Assembly (NCBI GenBank): GCA_002067895.1
Contig: MVRE01000006.1
Span: forward strand, 124,001 to 188,000
Reading direction: 5' to 3'
Source: Methanoregula sp. PtaU1.Bin051
Lineage (GTDB): Archaea; Halobacteriota; Methanomicrobia; Methanomicrobiales; Methanospirillaceae
DNA length: 64,000 bases
Every line of letters begins with the position of its first letter. Position 1 is the stretch's first letter. Below the pieces are notes generated by a model. It was not told the DNA's origin. It saw only the letters and a list, made by a program, of their open reading frames with translations, and searched no databases. Below are positions 61,618-64,000 of this stretch, piece by piece. Made by a program: the position numbers and the translations under genes.

Positions 61618-61996
61618 AGACTCTCCTCCGATTTTTTTTACTTTCACGAACGAAACCCGCCGGTAATACAGCGGGATGACTGAGCAGGTACCAAAAATGC
61701 CGGGGATTGCGCCGGCAATCATTACATTGCGGCGTGCGCTTTGCGGCAGGGTACCGTATCGTGCACAAGATAATACTCATTCATTTAATAAGAATATTTT
61801 CATTAATATTCCATATTATGTATTATAACTGCGGATTGCGTGGCGTAAGCCGGGTTGTATTCAGCTGGAAGGCGGAGTGATCCTTTTCCTCAACAGTTCC
61901 GGTTTACGGTTATTTCCCGGTTTTTAATCGCCTGAATTATTGTAGCGGGATTGTGCAATTCTTCATTTCGGACTGATTCTGTCCGGTATGTACGAT
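61618..61996. other. Gene-free gap
   Basis: About 380 bases with no supported gene. It contains an AT-rich block (61780-61830) with AAGAATATTTTCATTAATATTCC, a likely promoter zone for the peptide-peptidase pair on the minus strand. Confidence 0.5.
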
Positions 61997-62284
61997 TCAT
62001 GCACCTTTGTGCCTGCCCTTCTTCGCAAGCTTTCCCGGCCGGGGCCGGTCCTCATGGGTGCCGTGGTCGATGTCGAGCGTATACTCTTCCGGTGTCGTGT
62101 GGGGGTGATGCTTGGTAAGTCCCGTCGGCTTTTTCCGGATCCGGTGCGCCGGCCGCGGCCGCGTGCGGCCCTCCGGGTGGTGGCGCAGGTCTTCGCTCCG
62201 CCGGGCCTTGTCCCTGCTGGTTGCGGCTCCTCCGCGGGGCCGAGGTTTATCCGGTGGGGGTGTGGAACGACGTCTCGGTGCCAT
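61997..62284 (-). CDS. Basic, proline-rich small protein
   Basis: 95 residues, very rich in Arg, Pro, Lys and His: APRRRSTPPPDKPRPRGG at the start, then a middle HHPEGRTRPRPAHRIRKKPTGLTKHHP. ATG 62284 follows AAGGAGGAGAACTATTTTCC, a good ribosome site. The protein should be disordered and may bind DNA or RNA; no family is recognised. A longer overlapping frame in another phase was rejected. Confidence 0.5.
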   Translation of the reverse strand: MAPRRRSTPPPDKPRPRGGAATSRDKARRSEDLRHHPEGRTRPRPAHRIRKKPTGLTKHHPHTTPEEYTLDIDHGTHEDRPRPGKLAKKGRHKGA

Positions 62285-62408
62285 GGAAAATAGTTCTCCT
62301 CCTTATTAATTAAATGACGGGAACCGGCAGGAACCCATATGGTACCATCATCATTGGGGGTACCCTCCGGCGGTATCCGGGTATCCCCCCGGGTTCCGGT
62401 GAGGGATG

Positions 62409-62642
62409 TTATCTCTTGGCGCAGAAGTACCCGATCTTGAGGTGGTATTTCATAAAGACCTCGCATGCCGGGCAGTAGCAGCCGGCAGTCTTCACCGGTG
62501 ACGGTGACGACGATATCCCCCGTGCGCAGAAGAGCTCATTTGGCGGGAGATCTGCAAGCCTGTTGACCCGGAACGTCGGGCAGGACATACAGTACTTCCT
62601 GCAGATTGCACTGTTTTCCTCCGTATCATCCACATGTACCAT
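62409..62642 (-). CDS. DUF2769-type cysteine-rich protein, copy C
   Basis: 77 residues from ATG 62642: ICRKYCMSCPTF, NELFCARGIS, GCYCPACEVF and GYFCAKR. It has the same Cys pattern as copies A and B. An upstream in-frame region adds 64 residues but has no family similarity and no clear start. Confidence 0.85.
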   Translation of the reverse strand: MVHVDDTEENSAICRKYCMSCPTFRVNRLADLPPNELFCARGISSSPSPVKTAGCYCPACEVFMKYHLKIGYFCAKR

Positions 62643-62944
62643 GACGGTCTTCACCAAGAAGGGATAGCGCGAGGCAGAATAATACCCTTCTGCCCGAATC
62701 AGATCACAAATCCCTTGTTGCCGGCACTTCTGTGACGTGATTGTAGGAAAGCAGCGGAATTTGTCAATATCCTTGAAATCATCCTTTTCCGATAGTACCG
62801 GATTGGCACGGCATTCCCAAAGTGAAATAAACATAAACTTCTATCAATACCCGAGTGAGCGCAGCAGAACGCTCAGGTTTGCCGGAAATGTCTGATCAGG
62901 AAGGTTGACACTCTATGAATATTTACCGCGGGCAGGGACATGTC

Positions 62945-64000
62945 ATGTCCGATCGTACATGCAGGTTTTTTCTTATAGCAATAGCCCTGCTCTTTATCCT
63001 TGCGCTCTGCCAGCCGGCATCTGCCGCCGCCCGCGACGTAAAGATAGCCGTTCCCGAGCTCAGGCCGATGGTCTTCACCGATGAGCAGGGGAACCCTGCG
63101 GGGATGTTTGTCGACATACTCGAAGATATTGCTGTAAAGGAGGGCTGGAATATCATCTGGGTCCGTGGATCGCTTTCAGAGAGCTGGGATCGCCTGGCTT
63201 CCGGCGATATCGATCTTATCATGGGAGTTGCCGACACGCCGGAACGGCAAAAGCTCTATGATTTCAGCCATGAACCGGCACTTTCTGCATGGTCGCAGGT
63301 CTACGCACCAGGCGGGTCAGGCATCAATACAATCCTGGACCTTGACGGGAAACGGGTCGCTCTGCTCAAAGGGGATGTCAACGGGATCGAGTTCCGCAAT
63401 TACGCAAAGAAGTTCGACATCAATGTAACGTATATCGAGATGGATTCCCTTGACGGGGTCTTTTCGGCGACAGCGGCAGGGAAGGCTGATGCTGTGGTGA
63501 CGTTCAGCCTTGCCGGGGAGCAGTCCGCAAACAAGTACGGCCTTTCCGAGACTACCGTCATGTTCAATCCCTCATCACTTTTTTTTGCGGTGCCGGAAGG
63601 GAAGAACCAGGACCTTCTTACAGCCATCGACCGTTACCTTGCGGAAGGAAAGGGCAACCCCTCGTCCGCGTACAGTCAGACGATGCAGAAATGGTTTGGC
63701 ATGAAGGGCGAGAGCGGGGTGATCCCCTCGTATATCTGGTGGGGTCTTGGGGTCATTGCCGGTCTTGCCGTACTCTTCGTAACCATGAGTTTTTTACTCA
63801 GGCGCGAGGTTAAGAAAAAGACGGCCGAACTCTCCAGGCAGAACGCAGCGCTCCAGTCCGAGGTCGCCCGTCGTACGCGGGTGGAAAAAGAACTGGTCCG
63901 GAAAAATGAAGAACTCTACGCTGCGTACGAACAGCTCACGGCCACGGAAGAGGAACTGCGGGAGAACTACCAGGAACTTTCCCGGAAGGAGCAGGCTCTC
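62945..64000 (+). CDS. Sensor protein with periplasmic-binding-type domain (3' end cut)
   Basis: A signal/membrane helix (FFLIAIALLFILALCQPASA) is followed by a type-3 solute-binding-like domain: KIAVPELRPMVFTDEQGNPAGMFVDILEDIA and DIDLIMGVADTPERQKLYDF. A membrane helix (YIWWGLGVIAGLAVLFVTMSFLL) comes near residue 270, then a coiled coil (KKKTAELSRQNAALQSEVARRTRVEKELVRKNEEL) that leads out of the window, presumably to PAS and kinase domains. A ligand-sensing kinase is likely. ATG 62915 would add ten residues; 62945 is next to AGGGACATGTC. Confidence 0.85.
   Translation, partial: MSDRTCRFFLIAIALLFILALCQPASAAARDVKIAVPELRPMVFTDEQGNPAGMFVDILEDIAVKEGWNIIWVRGSLSESWDRLASGDIDLIMGVADTPERQKLYDFSHEPALSAWSQVYAPGGSGINTILDLDGKRVALLKGDVNGIEFRNYAKKFDINVTYIEMDSLDGVFSATAAGKADAVVTFSLAGEQSANKYGLSETTVMFNPSSLFFAVPEGKNQDLLTAIDRYLAEGKGNPSSAYSQTMQKWFGMKGESGVIPSYIWWGLGVIAGLAVLFVTMSFLLRREVKKKTAELSRQNAALQSEVARRTRVEKELVRKNEELYAAYEQLTATEEELRENYQELSRKEQAL

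Noticed and set aside
61963-62466. A 167-residue minus-strand frame in another phase of the Pro/Arg-rich gene
   Set aside because: The 62284 start has a good ribosome site and the longer frame runs over it without one; the longer frame is compositionally odd at both ends.

Overview
The window is archaeal and most likely from a hydrogenotrophic methanogen of the Methanomicrobiales, probably Methanoregulaceae. The genus is an inference. The evidence is a TATA-binding protein, transcription factor S, an archaeosortase A, the Mre11-Rad50-NurA-HerA operon, archaeal S17e, two methanofuran genes (mfnD, mfnF), a formate transporter, and three copies of the small Cys-rich DUF2769 family. I saw no tRNA, rRNA, CRISPR array or complete insertion sequence.

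Layout. 1-17.7 kb is housekeeping: a pyrimidine reductase for riboflavin/F420 (cut by the window edge), an archaetidylinositol-phosphate-type lipid synthase convergent with archaeosortase A, TFS, a rubrerythrin, TBP, a winged-helix regulator, rpiA, surE, mfnD-mfnF, fdhC, an OB-fold membrane protein, and mre11-rad50-nurA-herA (minus strand) followed by a membrane-anchored Holliday-junction-resolvase-like endonuclease. 17.7-18.6 kb is a non-coding repeated element with a second copy at 41.0-42.2 kb. 18.6-27.2 kb is a block of secreted or membrane-anchored proteins on the minus strand: Ig-like beta proteins, a PQQ/WD-type propeller, a papain/C39-like cysteine peptidase and a G1-like (glutamic) peptidase. 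A membrane-anchored tandem winged-helix regulator accompanies them, and its 3' end, together with the adjacent promoter and signal-peptide start, has been duplicated in front of the cysteine peptidase.

27.3-43.6 kb is an accessory region. It holds transporters, a frameshifted acyltransferase, several toxin-antitoxin modules (mntA-hepT twice, the second with an amber codon; vapBC; a Fic/Doc toxin), truncated duplicates, hairpin-cassette repeats, and an AT-rich three-gene island (membrane protein, NERD nuclease-like protein, membrane-anchored transglutaminase-like protein). 43.8-51.6 kb has small metabolic and ribosomal genes, including two rps17e paralogues, a pyridoxamine-oxidase-like protein, a SOUL protein, a GNAT, a flavin reductase and small membrane proteins, plus a doubly frameshifted carotenoid-hydratase-like gene. 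51.7-64 kb has a cupredoxin fragment, a Bax-inhibitor/YccA protein, a two-Cache lipoprotein beside a histidine kinase fused to a GNAT domain, an M6-type metallopeptidase preceded by a 31-residue peptide gene, and a substrate-binding-domain sensor kinase that runs off the end.

The strongest candidates for something undescribed are the repeated non-coding element with a core about 95% identical between copies, the kinase-GNAT fusion with its Cache lipoprotein, the NERD/transglutaminase island inside the toxin-antitoxin region, and the hairpin cassettes that recur at three places. Several frameshifts fall in short tandem repeats or homopolymers and could be assembly errors.
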